64,000 bases of DNA from Paenibacillus sp. FSL R5-0517 (GCF_037974355.1 NZ_CP150235.1:1426001-1490000), one strand, 5' to 3'. Positions 25,722 through 36,783 are shown, counted from the first letter of the stretch. Made by a program: numbers and translations. The notes: generated by a model not told the origin, from the letters alone.

Positions 25722-26567
25722 ATGAACATTATAAGCAAGAATCGTTGGGTAGCACCGATGTTATCAGTGCTGCTTGTATGTATAGTGGGGGTAAATGTCG
25801 TTCAGGCGACGGGGAAGTGGAATGAAGCTAGTGATAGTAAACAGATGACCGAACTTGCGGCTTCTGTGCAAAATAACCAAACATCTGCGCAAGAAGAGAG
25901 GCGCATGATGGAAGATGGGACAAGTCTGTCTACACAAACCGTAGCGTGGACTGAATCTCTGCCAGCGAAGAACTGGTTGACGACTGCTCAAGAAAAGCAG
26001 GAATTGCAAGAAGCCAAGGCCAAGAACAAAGCTAGAGCTGTAGCTGCGGCCAAAGCCAAAAAAGAAGCTGCACTGAAATTGGCCAAAGTGGAACGTGCCA
26101 AAGCGGTGGCTGCTGTAACAACTCCCCCCCAAAAACTATACTTTACGCGGACCAAACTTCTGAACCAGGAAGACTCGAAACTCGCAACCTGGTCATACAG
26201 TGTGTCCGATAAAGAACTGCATCTGCTGCAAAAAATCGTCATGGCAGAGGCGGAAGGTGAACCGTACGAAGGCAAAGTGGCAGTTGCCAATGTTGTCTTA
26301 AACCGGCTGCGGTCAGCCAATTTTCCCGATACCATTTACAAGGTGATCTATCAGAAATCCCAGTTCAGTCCTGTAGCGAACGGACGTTTGAAACGTGTGG
26401 TTCCCAACGAGGACAGTATCAAAGCAGTGAATGCTGCGCTGAACGGGAAGAAGGAAGTTGCCGATGATACGTATTATTTCTTATCATTGACGCTTGCCGA
26501 CGATCTGACAGTTGCCCGCTCGCAGAAAAAAGTAAAAACGATCGGTCATCATACTTTCTACAAGTAA
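25722..26567 (+). CDS. SleB-family cell wall hydrolase
   Basis: 281 residues, ATG 25722 with CAGGAGGAATC upstream. A signal peptide or anchor spans residues about 10-30. An Ala/Lys-rich coiled coil follows (about 95-135). The C-terminal hydrolase_2/SleB catalytic domain starts near residue 163; the catalytic Glu lies in IVMAEAEGEPYEG near residue 175. Such enzymes are lytic transglycosylases acting on peptidoglycan, often on muramic-delta-lactam during spore germination, but stand-alone forms also act in vegetative cells. Neighbours give no link to a germination operon. Confidence 0.9.
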   Translation: MNIISKNRWVAPMLSVLLVCIVGVNVVQATGKWNEASDSKQMTELAASVQNNQTSAQEERRMMEDGTSLSTQTVAWTESLPAKNWLTTAQEKQELQEAKAKNKARAVAAAKAKKEAALKLAKVERAKAVAAVTTPPQKLYFTRTKLLNQEDSKLATWSYSVSDKELHLLQKIVMAEAEGEPYEGKVAVANVVLNRLRSANFPDTIYKVIYQKSQFSPVANGRLKRVVPNEDSIKAVNAALNGKKEVADDTYYFLSLTLADDLTVARSQKKVKTIGHHTFYK

Positions 26568-26731
26568 TCGACCCGTAAATTCTGCAAACAGGCAGGGTAG
26601 TTAACAGTGTGTGCTTCACACGGCCCCTTCAAAAAGCCTGAATCGTAGTTTTATTTCGTTATTTAAAATATGGTTATACTCTAAATTACCCTTTTTTCTG
26701 CCAAATCATACGGTCGAAATCAATGAAAATA

Positions 26732-26773
26732 AAAGAAGGTTCCCTTCCAATAATTCGGAAGGGAACCTTCTTT
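26732..26773. terminator. Bidirectional terminator between convergent genes
   Basis: AAAGAAGGTTCCCTTCC pairs perfectly with GGAAGGGAACCTTCTTT (17 bp). T runs lie on both strands, so it can serve the hydrolase gene and the minus-strand glycosyltransferase gene. Confidence 0.93.
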
Positions 26774-26843
26774 GTATATCGTGAGCACTTGCCTTGTCCT
26801 CTATAACACCTCATGAGAGCTGTTCTATAGGTCCATAGAGACG

Positions 26844-28058
26844 TTAGAATGGGATTCTGGTACCTGACAAGGACGTGGCAGCAATTCCGGCTGAGAATCG
26901 CTCTACGGGTGTTTTCGTAACTTCGGCTGTCGTCGGGAATAATAAATCATGAACAGCTTGGGCGCAACACGTTGGATCATAGGCTGAACGGCTGCCGGTA
27001 ATATGTGCTACGTTCAGCGGGCTTTCAGCTTGAGTGGATGCCTGTTCACAGAGTTGGCTGAAACGTTTGGTAATCACATCGGCAGAGTGGATGACCTGGC
27101 CGTATCCGGCTTGTACAAAGTATTCACAGTTCTCTTCCTCTTGACCCGCCAGCGGAGGAATGAACAGCATGGGTAACCGCTTAGCCAACGCTTCGGTACA
27201 TGTCATGCCACCAGGCTTCGTGATTAGCACATCGGATACATCCATCAGTTTGCTTACTTCACGGGTATATCCCAGAATACGAATATTAGGGTGCTGGAAG
27301 CAAGGCATCTCCTTCATTTTTGCAATCATTTTCTCGTTGCTACCAAGACAAAACACCAATTGAACACGATCTGCCCAGGACGTGAGAGCTTTCATATGAT
27401 CCTCATCAAAAGAAAGTCCCCAGCCTCCACCCATAAGCAGTGCGGTAGGCATGTTCTGAAGCCCCATCTCTTGCCGCAACTTTACTTTGTCACCCGCTTC
27501 CCAGAAGTCAGGATGCACAGGAATTCCCGTGATCTGAATGTGGGAGGGATCGACCCCTCGAATTTCAAGTAATGCTTTGACCTGAGGGGTGGAGACCAGA
27601 TATTTATTCACTTCCGGATTAATCCATGTTCCATGCACGTCATAATCCGTCACGACGGTATAGAGCGGGATATTCAGGCCCTGGCGTTTGAGCCGGGAGA
27701 TCACTGCATTTGGAAAAGGATGGGTACAGATCACCGCATCTGGTTTCAGTTGGGATACGACCTGTGCTGTCTGTGTATAGAAAATTCGATGCAACGCCAG
27801 CTTGGTAAAGCCATTTAATGACTTGTTGTACTGTGTGCGGTACAACAGACTGACCAGTTTGGGTTGAACCGACAGTGTCTTCCGATATGCAGAAAAGATT
27901 AATGGAGCTACCGTTGGGTTTAAAAATTTGCCTAGTTCAATGACACGACTGTGAACATGTGGACTGACTTTTTTGATGCCATGTGCCAGCGCATGAGCGG
28001 CCTGAGTGTGACCGGTACCGAATCCTTCCGATAATAAGAGCACTCTTGGTTTTCGCAT
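26844..28058 (-). CDS. Diacylglycerol glucosyltransferase-like protein (MGDG synthase / UgtP family)
   Basis: 404 residues. Start is the ATG at 28058, with AAAGGTGAACTC just upstream on the minus strand; the ATG at 28076 is followed by that site. N-terminal MGDG synthase signature SEGFGTGHTQAAHAL (near residue 10) and C-terminal UDP-sugar binding region with SDVLITKPGGMTCTEAL near residue 278. In Bacillus the UgtP enzyme adds glucose from UDP-glucose to diacylglycerol to make glycolipid anchors. The family also contains other sugar transferases, so the acceptor is inferred. Confidence 0.85.
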   Translation of the reverse strand: MRKPRVLLLSEGFGTGHTQAAHALAHGIKKVSPHVHSRVIELGKFLNPTVAPLIFSAYRKTLSVQPKLVSLLYRTQYNKSLNGFTKLALHRIFYTQTAQVVSQLKPDAVICTHPFPNAVISRLKRQGLNIPLYTVVTDYDVHGTWINPEVNKYLVSTPQVKALLEIRGVDPSHIQITGIPVHPDFWEAGDKVKLRQEMGLQNMPTALLMGGGWGLSFDEDHMKALTSWADRVQLVFCLGSNEKMIAKMKEMPCFQHPNIRILGYTREVSKLMDVSDVLITKPGGMTCTEALAKRLPMLFIPPLAGQEEENCEYFVQAGYGQVIHSADVITKRFSQLCEQASTQAESPLNVAHITGSRSAYDPTCCAQAVHDLLFPTTAEVTKTPVERFSAGIAATSLSGTRIPF

Positions 28059-28361
28059 GAGTTCACCTTTATTCATAAGTTTTAATTCATAATGAAGATA
28101 TTCATCGTTTTCGTTAGCTATGGATCATACATTACTACATGAATATACATTGAAGCGCAGAATCATGTTTCATCCATAAATATTTACACCATATCTCTTG
28201 GTCTGAGACATTCTGGCTTCATTTATATACGTATGTTTGAGTCATCTTACACTATAGACGACGACAGAAGGAGTTTCCACTGCATTTCGGTTAAAAAAAA
28301 TTAACACAATATTTAAAATGTTAGGGTTGCAATCTTATTGCTGAGGTGGTAATGTATATTT
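28059..28361. other. Gene-free interval between divergent glycosyltransferase and TetR genes
   Basis: About 300 AT-rich bases. It must hold the promoters of both genes. Near 28327-28355 a TTGCAA-N17-TAATGT pair is a reasonable TetR-gene promoter, directly ahead of the operator. Confidence 0.45.
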
Positions 28362-28369
28362 TGACCGAA

Positions 28370-28392
28370 TGACCGAATTGTATTTTTGGTCA
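28370..28392. promoter_or_regulatory. Operator of the TetR regulator (site 1)
   Basis: TGACC, 13 bases, GGTCA. An extra half-site TGACCGAAT lies at 28362-28370. The same arrangement occurs upstream of the adjacent membrane protein gene. Confidence 0.75.
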
Positions 28393-28439
28393 TTTATGTA
28401 GGACGAATGAACATTGAATGGAGTAAAAGGAGGGATATG

Positions 28440-29021
28440 ATGGCTCCGATTGACAGGAGACAGCAGGTTATTCATGCAGCAGCCCAGTCGTTTGCCATGT
28501 TTGGATACAAAGCAACTACGATGGACCAGGTCGCCAAGATTGCGAACGTGGGCAAAGGAACGATCTATACGTTTTTCACCAACAAGGAACAATTGTTTGA
28601 TCAGATTCTGGTAGAAGTGATTCAGGAAATGAAGAACATCGCACATCGTGAAGTGCATCAGGAAAGTGCATTTTTTGATAATCTCTTTCGGGTGCTGGAT
28701 GCGTTGTTGGAATTCCGCCGTGATCACGAGCTGCTGGTTAAGTTATCACAGGAATTGAAGGACTTTGGAACACTGCAGGCCAAGGAAGGTTTGGACAAAG
28801 TGGAGAAAGTTATTTCCGATTTTCTGGCTCGGGAGCTTGAGAAAGCGAAGGATAATGGAGAGATTCGGGATTGTGATCCGCAAGTGGTCGCTTTTATGAT
28901 GATTCGCTTGTATATTGCACTCACCTCTGATTGGAACAAACAACATCAACCACTGAGCAAAGAGGAAATCAAGAATTACTTTCGCCTTTTCTTAATGGAA
29001 GGAATTGCTGCTGTAACGTAA
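28440..29021 (+). CDS. TetR/AcrR family transcriptional regulator
   Basis: 193 residues. Start ATG 28440 (ATG 28437 also possible) with AAAAGGAGGG at 28425-28434; upstream frame to 28386 is probably untranslated. The N-terminal helix-turn-helix spans about residues 10-55, with FGYKATTMDQVAKIANVGKGTIYTFF typical of the family. The C-terminal ligand domain has no recognisable specificity. A pair with the YhgE-like gene downstream parallels B. subtilis yhgD-yhgE. A shared inverted repeat in front of both genes suggests repression of itself and of the membrane protein gene. Confidence 0.92.
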   Translation: MAPIDRRQQVIHAAAQSFAMFGYKATTMDQVAKIANVGKGTIYTFFTNKEQLFDQILVEVIQEMKNIAHREVHQESAFFDNLFRVLDALLEFRRDHELLVKLSQELKDFGTLQAKEGLDKVEKVISDFLARELEKAKDNGEIRDCDPQVVAFMMIRLYIALTSDWNKQHQPLSKEEIKNYFRLFLMEGIAAVT

Positions 29022-29070
29022 TCCGAATTTATTCTACTATAAATAAGGGTTATCATACATGTATGGCAGC

Positions 29071-29101
29071 GAGGCTTGTCGGAAGACAGGTTTGTTTTTT
29101 T
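29071..29101 (+). terminator. Terminator of the TetR gene
   Basis: AGGCTTGTC GGAA GACAGGTTT stem (with G-U pairs), followed by a T run. It separates the regulator from the next gene, which then needs its own promoter. Confidence 0.7.
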
Positions 29102-29110
29102 GCTTTAAAT

Positions 29111-29133
29111 TGACCGTTTGAGGAAAATGGTCA
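29111..29133. promoter_or_regulatory. Operator upstream of the YhgE-like gene (site 2)
   Basis: TGACC, 13 bases, GGTCA, with the same spacing as site 1 and a shared TGACCGnnT...TGGTCA outline. It lies 95 bases ahead of the coding start. Confidence 0.75.
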
Positions 29134-29227
29134 CTTCGTGTTTCGGTAATTTTTCTGGAACGCGACATTTTATTTCATTATAGTTATTCCTGCTCATGAA
29201 GCAGAGAGATTAAGGGGAGAAAATGAC

Positions 29228-31510
29228 ATGAAATCTTTATCCGTGTTTTTCAAGGATGTGGGATCGGCCGTGAGAAACCCGAAGGTGTTGATCCCTGTTA
29301 TTGCAATTATGTTTATACCGATCCTGTATAGTGGCATCTATCTGGCGGCTTATTGGGACCCATATGGTCATGTGGATGAGATGCCGGTTGCCGTTGTCAA
29401 TCTGGATAAAGGCGCAGAGCTGGAGGGCAAATCACTTCATGTAGGTAATGATCTGGTGGATGAGCTGAAGAAAAATGCAGATTTTAAATGGGACTTTGTC
29501 AGTGCGAGTCAAGCCAAAGAAGGCATGAGTAATGACAAATATTATATGCAAATTACGATTCCGGAGAACTTCTCATCTCAAGCAACAACGTTGCTCGATG
29601 ACAAGCCGGCACCGGCTGACCTGATCTACGAACCGAATGGCAATTACAGCTTTGTCGGGGCACAGATCGGCAAGACCGCGATTAAGGATCTGAAAGCCAA
29701 AGTCTCAGCCAAAGTAACAGAATCCTATGCAGAGACTTTGCTCGACAAGTTCTCCGAAGTATCTGATGGCTTAGCGGAGGCGGGTGATGGAGCTGGTGAA
29801 CTGAATACCGGCGCAGGCAAACTGGATGATGGTGCAGTTAAGCTCAAGGATAACTTGGCGAAGCTTGCATCCGGGACGCTTGAACTTCAGGAAGGACTTT
29901 CTCCATTAAGTGATGGGGTTAACGCGTTGCACACGGGTGCGACCAAGCTTGAAAGTGGAACAACGAATCTTGTATCGGGTCTGCAACAGCTTCAGGCAGC
30001 CGCTTCGAGCCAGCTTCAGAGCGGAGCAGATCAGTTGAAGGATGGCAGTGCCAAGTTGGAAACGGGCCTTCAATCTTCACTGGATGGTACAAGTAAGTTG
30101 CAGGCTGGCCTGGCATCGTCAGAACAGGGCAGTGCGAAGCTGTCTGACGGTCTGCAAAGTGCCGTTCAGGGCAGCGGTACACTGGCAACAGGCCTGCAAT
30201 CGGCTGTGGATGGCAGTGGGAAGGTTGCGGATGGAGCACAGAGCGTAGCCGCCGGATTGAAGCAGCTTGCTGCATCGAACCCGGAACTCGCCGAAAATGC
30301 GGATGTACAGAAACTGCTTGCCGCAAGTGAAGCGGTTGCCGATGGCAGTGCGCAACTGCATGAGAGCGAGCAGAAGCTTGCACAGGGTGCAGATCAGCTG
30401 CATCAGGGCAACCAGCAGTTGGCCGCGGGCGCATCCGAGCTCCATGGTGGTCAGAAGCAACTACTTGCTGGTGCAGACCAGCTGGTAGATGGACAGAAGC
30501 AATTGCTGGCTGGAGCCGGACAGCTTAGTCAAGGGGGAGAGAAACTCTCCGATGGTCTGAAGCAGTTCAGCGGCAAATTGGGTGATGCTGCAAGTGGCGG
30601 TACATTGTTGGCGAATGGTGCCAAGCAGCTGGGCTCAGGTACAACAGCTTTGCAAACGGGTGTGGGCAAACTCAGTGGTGGCGTTAGTTCACTAACCGAT
30701 GGTTCCAAGCAACTGGGTGATGGCGCAGGCAAACTGGCTGACGGTCTTACTGAGCTAAAAGATGGCTCAAGTGAACTGGCAACCAAGCTGAATGATGCCG
30801 CGCAGAAAACATCCGAAGTGAAGAAAACGGATGATGTGGTGAACATGTTCGCTGAACCGGTGAACTCCTCGGAGAACACGGCAGAGAACGTGAGCAATTA
30901 TGGTACAGGATTGACACCGTTCTTCCTGTCGATCGGTCTGTTTGTGGGATCATTGATTTCGACGATTGTATTGAAAATGCGGGAAACGTCCGTACCTGGT
31001 GCAACAGGCTGGAATCGTTTTGTCAGCCGGACACTGGTATTTGGCTCCGTGAGTATCTTCCAATCGGTTATCGTGGCAAGCTTCATGTTATATGGTCTTG
31101 GACTGGAGACGCACAGTGTAGGGCTGTTCTATCTGTTTACCATTATTACAGGGCTGACCTTCATGTTGATCGTTCAGGCGCTTGTAACCTGGCTGGATCT
31201 GCCTGGACGTTATGTTGTCATTCTGCTGCTGGTCTTCCAACTTGCGGCTAGTGCAGGTACATTCCCGGTAGAACTGATTCCATCGTGGCTTCAGGCATTT
31301 AGCCCTTGGTTGCCAATGACACACAGCATTATGGGCTTCAAAGCTGTTGTATCGAGTGGTAATCTGGATGTGATGTGGCATCAGGCAGGAATTCTTAGTA
31401 TCTATGCAGGTGCATCTATTCTGCTGACGCTTGCTTACTTCCTTTGGAATGGCAGACGTCCGAAAAAAGAAGTCGAACAGGCTGATTCCGGTCAAGTTGT
31501 GACGGCATAA
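29228..31510 (+). CDS. YhgE/Pip-type large membrane protein
   Basis: 760 residues, ATG 29228 after AAGGGGAG. TM1 lies near residues 20-42, then a long extracytoplasmic part of about 500 residues. Of these, about 180-530 are tandem pseudo-repeats with a D-G-A/S-x-x-L-x-x-G-x-x-x-L pattern (predicted coiled or solenoid rods), then about five C-terminal membrane helices (from about residue 560) of the ABC-2 permease-like fold. Homologues include phage infection protein (Pip) and Mycobacterium/actinobacterial type VII-linked EsaA-like proteins. Probably an export or efflux function; regulated by the TetR gene upstream. Confidence 0.88.
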   Translation: MKSLSVFFKDVGSAVRNPKVLIPVIAIMFIPILYSGIYLAAYWDPYGHVDEMPVAVVNLDKGAELEGKSLHVGNDLVDELKKNADFKWDFVSASQAKEGMSNDKYYMQITIPENFSSQATTLLDDKPAPADLIYEPNGNYSFVGAQIGKTAIKDLKAKVSAKVTESYAETLLDKFSEVSDGLAEAGDGAGELNTGAGKLDDGAVKLKDNLAKLASGTLELQEGLSPLSDGVNALHTGATKLESGTTNLVSGLQQLQAAASSQLQSGADQLKDGSAKLETGLQSSLDGTSKLQAGLASSEQGSAKLSDGLQSAVQGSGTLATGLQSAVDGSGKVADGAQSVAAGLKQLAASNPELAENADVQKLLAASEAVADGSAQLHESEQKLAQGADQLHQGNQQLAAGASELHGGQKQLLAGADQLVDGQKQLLAGAGQLSQGGEKLSDGLKQFSGKLGDAASGGTLLANGAKQLGSGTTALQTGVGKLSGGVSSLTDGSKQLGDGAGKLADGLTELKDGSSELATKLNDAAQKTSEVKKTDDVVNMFAEPVNSSENTAENVSNYGTGLTPFFLSIGLFVGSLISTIVLKMRETSVPGATGWNRFVSRTLVFGSVSIFQSVIVASFMLYGLGLETHSVGLFYLFTIITGLTFMLIVQALVTWLDLPGRYVVILLLVFQLAASAGTFPVELIPSWLQAFSPWLPMTHSIMGFKAVVSSGNLDVMWHQAGILSIYAGASILLTLAYFLWNGRRPKKEVEQADSGQVVTA

Positions 31511-31600
31511 GTCGAACCTGATCTTCAGCAGGGGCATATTTTTGAATAAAAACTTTATTTTCTTGTAGTGAAATTATGCAATATAGTAGTCAAATAGTGC

Positions 31601-31641
31601 AAATAGCCTGTGACCCCAAAAAGGGGTTACAGGCTATTTTG
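31601..31641 (+). terminator. Terminator after the YhgE-like gene
   Basis: AAATAGCCTGTGACCCC pairs with GGGGTTACAGGCTATTT, one G-U pair, followed by T. Confidence 0.93.
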
Positions 31642-32184
31642 TATACAAATGCATAAAGAAGTAAAGATTCGCTGGCTTACGCAGTGGAAATTTGGTTGAA
31701 TTATGGATAAACGCAGGCGGTACATGGAACGATTTTCTTCTGTCAGCAATTTAATTCAGTTGTACTCTGGCTTAAAAAGTGTATAATTATTCGAAAAAGA
31801 GATGAATTTAAACGTCACTACTGTAAAGCTGTACTGCAAAACATTTCTTATCAGAGGTATTAAAAAGTTTAAATTGCGCTGATGTTAGGTCGGTGTTAAA
31901 ATAATAGAACTATATCAAAAAAACGTCGCTCCATTTCAGTAGCCGTGCCAGCGGCTGCGTGTTGATTTATACATGATGCTGTTTGCCGGATCGTCCGGAT
32001 CAGCCCATCTCATTCAATGGCTTCTGCCCAATAGCAGGCTTATTTTTGACAGTCTCATGCTGTCACCTCTTCTATCTAGCAGGCTCTATCGCAAGCGAAA
32101 GGCCAGCTCCTCCCGTTTCATTGTTGCCTGTTGCCTATGTTCTTGATCTTTCCGAAATACTTCATTATAGAAAGGTTGCGTTCC
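31642..32184. other. gltB upstream region and leader
   Basis: 543 bases without a convincing gene; the small frame at 31983-32225 lacks support. Two possible promoters (31760 and 31874) would leave a leader of roughly 280-390 nt. A short hairpin CCGGATCGTCCGG lies at 31987-31999. I do not recognise a riboswitch. Confidence 0.5.
31760..31787 (+). promoter_or_regulatory. Candidate SigA promoter upstream of gltB
   Basis: TTGTAC (31760-31765), 16-bp spacer, TATAAT (31782-31787). A second candidate TTGCGC-N17-TAAAAT lies at 31874-31902 and is nearer the gene. Confidence 0.5.
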
Positions 32185-35100
32185 ATGAGACACATCGGAT
32201 TACCTCCAAAACAGGGTCTATATGACCCGCAGTTCGAAAAAGATGCATGCGGAATGGGTTTTGTTGCCAACATCAAAGGAGTACCTTCACACGATATCGT
32301 TAGTCAGGCACTAACCATGCTCAGTAACATGGAGCACCGTGGAGGACAGGGAAGTGAGCCGAATTCCGGTGACGGAGCAGGTATCCTGATTCAGATTCCA
32401 CATCGTTATTTTGCACAGGAAGCGGAACGTCTTGGTTTTGCATTACCTGAACAGGGATTCTATGGCGTGGGAATGTTGTTCATGTCCCAAGACCCTGCCA
32501 TCCGTAGTGCGCACGAAGAGAGCCTCAAGAAGATTATTGAAGAAGAAGGACAGACGTTCCTGGGTTTCCGGGATGTTCCTACTTTTGATGAAATGCTTGG
32601 CCGTTCTGCACTTGCAGCGAAACCTTATGTACGTCAGGTGTTCATTGGAAGATCCGCAGATGTGAAGGATGAGCTTGGATTCGAACGTAAACTGTATGTT
32701 ATTCGCAGACGCGCTGAGTTGGCTATTCGATATTCGGCAGATGAAGCAGAAGGTGGTTCATTCTACCTGCCAAGCTTGTCTTGTCGCAAAATTGTTTATA
32801 AAGGCATGCTCACAACGGAACAGGTGGGAGAATTCTATCTGGATCTACAGCATGATCTCGTGGAATCTGCGATTGCACTCGTGCATTCCCGTTTCAGTAC
32901 GAACACCTTCCCGAGCTGGGAACGTGCCCACCCGTATCGCTTCATGATCCACAACGGTGAGATCAATACGATGCGTGGTAACGTGAACTGGATGCATGCA
33001 CGGCAGTCCTTGTTCGAGAGTGAATTGTTCGGTGACGACATCGCCAAAGTGAAACCGGTCATTAACCCGGATGGTTCCGATACAGCGATGTTCGATAACA
33101 CACTGGAGTTCCTCTATCTCAGTGGTCGTTCACTGCCACACGTGGCCATGATGATGGTTCCTGAACCTTGGAGCACAGATGAGGGCATGGACCCTGCCAA
33201 AAAGGCATTTTATGAATATCACAGCACAATGATGGAGCCTTGGGATGGACCAGCAGCAATGGCCTTCACAGATGGTTTACAGATTGGTGCCACACTTGAC
33301 CGTAACGGTTTGCGTCCAGCTCGTTATTATGTAACCAAGGATGACCGCATTATCCTGTCCTCAGAAGTTGGGGTGCTTGATATTGCGCCTGAAGAGATCC
33401 TGTACAAAGATCGTCTGCGTCCAGGTCGGATGTTGCTTGTGGATACACAAGAAGGCCGCATCATCTCAGATGAAGAAGTAAAAGCGATCATTGCAGCCGA
33501 GAATCCGTATCAGGATTGGCTTGATGAGCATTTGATGGATCTGAGCGAGCTGCCGGAAGCACCGGAACTTCCTGATCCAAAACATGATAACGTGACCCAG
33601 CTTCAGCTGGCATATGGATATACATTTGAAGAGCTTCGCAAAATCCTGGAGCCAATGGCGACAACAGGTATGGAAGCTACCGGTTCGATGGGCTATGATG
33701 CACCACTGGCTGTGCTGTCGGATCGTCCGCAGCGTCTGTACAACTACTTTAAACAGATGTTCGCCCAGGTAACCAACCCGCCAATCGATGCAATCCGTGA
33801 AGAGATTGTAACGTCTACGGCAACAACCATTGGTCCTGAGCGCAACTTATTGAACCCTGAACCGGAGAGCTGTCGCCAGATCCGTCTGGATACACCGGTA
33901 TTGTCCAATGAAGACTTTGCAAAGATTCGCCATGTGCGTCGCCCAGGCTTCCGCTCCATGACGATTCCGATTTTCTTCACCGCTGCGGAAGGAGCAGAAG
34001 GACTGCGCAAAGCAATGGATCTGCTCTTCGAAGCTGCGGACCGTGTCATCGATAAAGGTCATAACATTCTGATCCTGTCTGACCGCGGTGTGGACGCAGA
34101 GAATGCGGCCATTCCTGCATTGCTTGCTGTAGCAGGTCTGCATCACCATCTGATTCGTCAGGGAACCAGAACAAAAGTCAGCATTTTGCTTGAATCAGCA
34201 GAGCCGCGTGATATTCACCACTACGCATTACTGCTGGGTTACGGTGTGAGTGCTGTGAACCCTTATCTGGCCTTTGAAACGCTGGATGACATGATTCAGC
34301 AAGGATTGCTTCGTGGCATTTCGCATGAGAAAGCAGTGAAAAACTACATTAAAGCAGCTACCAAAGGCGTTACGAAAGTGTTGTCCAAAATGGGGATTTC
34401 TACGATTCAATCGTATCGTGGCGCTCAAATCTTTGAAGCGGTGGGTCTGAAATCAGACTTCGTTGACCGTTACTTTACCTGGACACCTTCCCGGATCGGT
34501 GGAATTGGGTTGGAAGAAGTGGCAGCCGAAGCGCTGACACATCACAACCGTGCCTTTACGGATAAAGACGGTAACGATAAAGTATTGGATTCCGGTGGCG
34601 ATTATCAATGGCGTAACGACGGAGAAGAGCATCTGTTCAATCCGCAAACCATTCATACGTTGCAACACGCAGTTCGTACCGGAGATTACAAGCTGTATAA
34701 AAAATATTCCAAACTTGTGCAAGGTGAGAATGATCAGCTGTTGACCATTCGCTCCATGCTGAAACTGAAACCGGTTGGAGCTTCCATTCCACTTGAAGAA
34801 GTTGAATCCGTAGAAGATATCATGCGTCGTTTCAAAACGGGTGCAATGTCCTTCGGTTCAATTAGTAAAGAGGCGCATGAAGATCTTGCCATTGCAATGA
34901 ACCGTGTTGGAGGTAAGTCCAATACCGGTGAAGGTGGAGAAGATCCGGCTCGCTTCATTAAAGATAGCAACGGGGATTCCCGTCGCAGTGCTATTAAACA
35001 GGTCGCATCCGGACGTTTCGGTGTTACTTCCAACTACTTGGTTAATGCCGACGAAATTCAGATCAAAATGGCACAGGGAGCAAAACCGGGTGAAGGCGGA

Positions 35101-36783
35101 CAACTGCCAGGACGCAAAGTGTATCCTTGGGTTGCTGAAGTCCGTGGTTCAACACCGGGTGTAGGTCTGATCTCGCCACCGCCGCATCACGATATCTACT
35201 CGATCGAGGATCTGGCAGAGCTGATCTATGACTTGAAAAATGCCAATCCGCGTGCTGAGATCAACGTGAAGCTCGTATCGGAAGTGGGCGTGGGTACGAT
35301 TGCGGCAGGTGTAGCCAAAGGACGTGCCGATATTATCCTCGTCAGCGGTTATGACGGTGGTACAGGTGCATCTCCGCAAGGTTCGATCCGACATGCGGGT
35401 ATGCCGTGGGAACTGGGTCTTGCAGAGACACATCAAACGTTGATGCTGAACAATCTGCGTGATCGCGTCGTACTCGAAACAGATGGCAAAATGCTTAACG
35501 GCCGTGACTTGGCGATTGCAGCTTTGCTTGGAGCTGAAGAGTATGGTTTCTCTACCGCACCACTCGTTGCACTTGGCTGTATCATGATGCGTGTCTGTCA
35601 AATGGATACCTGTCCGGTGGGTGTAGCAACACAGAATCCGGAGTTGCGTAAAAATTATATGGGTGATCCGGCTCATGTGGTTAACTTCATGCGATTTGTT
35701 GCTGAAGATGTGCGTGAGATCATGGCTGATCTTGGTTTCCGTACCATTCAGGAGATGGTCGGACGTACAGATTGCCTCGAAACGGTAGAAGCCGTAGATC
35801 ACTGGAAGAAAAAAGGTGTGGATCTGTCTGTATTGCTGCACGTGCCTGAAATGCCGGAAGGCTCTGCGCGTTACCGTACACAGCATCAGAACCACCAATT
35901 GGAAGAAACGCTGGATATGCAGCAATTGTTGCCACTGGCACAGTCTGCTATTGAATCCGGTCAACCGGTTGAAGCGGTGCTTCCAATTACGAACGTTAAC
36001 CGTGCCGTAGGTACCATTCTGGGTAGTGAGATCACACGTAAATATGGACTCGCAGGATTGCCTGAAGATACGGTTAAATTCAAATTTGTCGGCTCTGCCG
36101 GACAAAGCTTTGGGGCCTTTGTACCTAAAGGCATGACCTTGACCGTTGAAGGGGATTCCAATGACTACGTGGGTAAAGGATTGTCCGGAGGTAAACTGAT
36201 CGTGATGCCTTCTCCGAAAGCAACGTTTGAGGCTGAAGATAACATCATTATCGGTAACACGGCTCTCTACGGTGCAACAAGCGGTGAAGCGTATATCCGT
36301 GGTATTGCGGGTGAGCGATTTGCTGTACGTAACTCCGGTGCCAAAGTAGTCGTTGAAGGGGTAGGCGACCATGGTTGTGAGTATATGACGGGTGGACGTG
36401 TCGTTGTACTCGGCGATACAGGTCGTAACTTTGCAGCAGGGATGTCCGGAGGTATTGCCTATGTGTATGATCCGGAAGGCACATTCTTGCAACGTTGTAA
36501 TCTGGAAATGGTTCTTTTGGAGCGTATCGAAGATGTTGCCGAAAGTGCAGATCTGCGAGGCATGATTCAACGTCATGTTGCCAATACAGGAAGTGCTGTC
36601 GGTCAGCGCGTTCTGGATAACTGGCAAGATGCGGTGAACCAGTTCGTTCGGGTTATTCCGAAGGACTTCAAGCGTATGACGGAGCAGATTGAACGGGTTC
36701 AGGCGACGGGCTTGACTGGAGAAGCAGCACTGCTTGCAGCGTTTGAAGCAAATATGCGTGAACTTGCACGTGCTGGGGGTTAA
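32185..36783 (+). CDS. gltB: Glutamate synthase large subunit
   Basis: 1532 residues from ATG 32185 (GAAAGG upstream). Residues to about 400 form the class II glutamine amidotransferase; after processing the catalytic N-terminal residue is Cys22 (KDACGMGF). Central and FMN-binding synthase domains follow, with the 3Fe-4S cysteine cluster C-x5-C-x4-C near residues 1132-1143 ([12 protein letters not shown]). The C-terminal beta-helix (GXGXG domain) has the normal length. It makes two glutamates from glutamine and 2-oxoglutarate. No gltD (small NADPH subunit) or gltC regulator is adjacent. Confidence 0.97.
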   Translation: MRHIGLPPKQGLYDPQFEKDACGMGFVANIKGVPSHDIVSQALTMLSNMEHRGGQGSEPNSGDGAGILIQIPHRYFAQEAERLGFALPEQGFYGVGMLFMSQDPAIRSAHEESLKKIIEEEGQTFLGFRDVPTFDEMLGRSALAAKPYVRQVFIGRSADVKDELGFERKLYVIRRRAELAIRYSADEAEGGSFYLPSLSCRKIVYKGMLTTEQVGEFYLDLQHDLVESAIALVHSRFSTNTFPSWERAHPYRFMIHNGEINTMRGNVNWMHARQSLFESELFGDDIAKVKPVINPDGSDTAMFDNTLEFLYLSGRSLPHVAMMMVPEPWSTDEGMDPAKKAFYEYHSTMMEPWDGPAAMAFTDGLQIGATLDRNGLRPARYYVTKDDRIILSSEVGVLDIAPEEILYKDRLRPGRMLLVDTQEGRIISDEEVKAIIAAENPYQDWLDEHLMDLSELPEAPELPDPKHDNVTQLQLAYGYTFEELRKILEPMATTGMEATGSMGYDAPLAVLSDRPQRLYNYFKQMFAQVTNPPIDAIREEIVTSTATTIGPERNLLNPEPESCRQIRLDTPVLSNEDFAKIRHVRRPGFRSMTIPIFFTAAEGAEGLRKAMDLLFEAADRVIDKGHNILILSDRGVDAENAAIPALLAVAGLHHHLIRQGTRTKVSILLESAEPRDIHHYALLLGYGVSAVNPYLAFETLDDMIQQGLLRGISHEKAVKNYIKAATKGVTKVLSKMGISTIQSYRGAQIFEAVGLKSDFVDRYFTWTPSRIGGIGLEEVAAEALTHHNRAFTDKDGNDKVLDSGGDYQWRNDGEEHLFNPQTIHTLQHAVRTGDYKLYKKYSKLVQGENDQLLTIRSMLKLKPVGASIPLEEVESVEDIMRRFKTGAMSFGSISKEAHEDLAIAMNRVGGKSNTGEGGEDPARFIKDSNGDSRRSAIKQVASGRFGVTSNYLVNADEIQIKMAQGAKPGEGGQLPGRKVYPWVAEVRGSTPGVGLISPPPHHDIYSIEDLAELIYDLKNANPRAEINVKLVSEVGVGTIAAGVAKGRADIILVSGYDGGTGASPQGSIRHAGMPWELGLAETHQTLMLNNLRDRVVLETDGKMLNGRDLAIAALLGAEEYGFSTAPLVALGCIMMRVCQMDTCPVGVATQNPELRKNYMGDPAHVVNFMRFVAEDVREIMADLGFRTIQEMVGRTDCLETVEAVDHWKKKGVDLSVLLHVPEMPEGSARYRTQHQNHQLEETLDMQQLLPLAQSAIESGQPVEAVLPITNVNRAVGTILGSEITRKYGLAGLPEDTVKFKFVGSAGQSFGAFVPKGMTLTVEGDSNDYVGKGLSGGKLIVMPSPKATFEAEDNIIIGNTALYGATSGEAYIRGIAGERFAVRNSGAKVVVEGVGDHGCEYMTGGRVVVLGDTGRNFAAGMSGGIAYVYDPEGTFLQRCNLEMVLLERIEDVAESADLRGMIQRHVANTGSAVGQRVLDNWQDAVNQFVRVIPKDFKRMTEQIERVQATGLTGEAALLAAFEANMRELARAGG

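Noticed and set aside
31642-32184. Riboswitch or T-box ahead of gltB
   Set aside because: I looked for T-box, SAM and glutamine-type signatures and found only short hairpins without conserved motifs.
31983-32225. Open frame in the gltB leader
   Set aside because: It overlaps the gltB start, lacks a ribosome binding site and shows no recognisable protein pattern.
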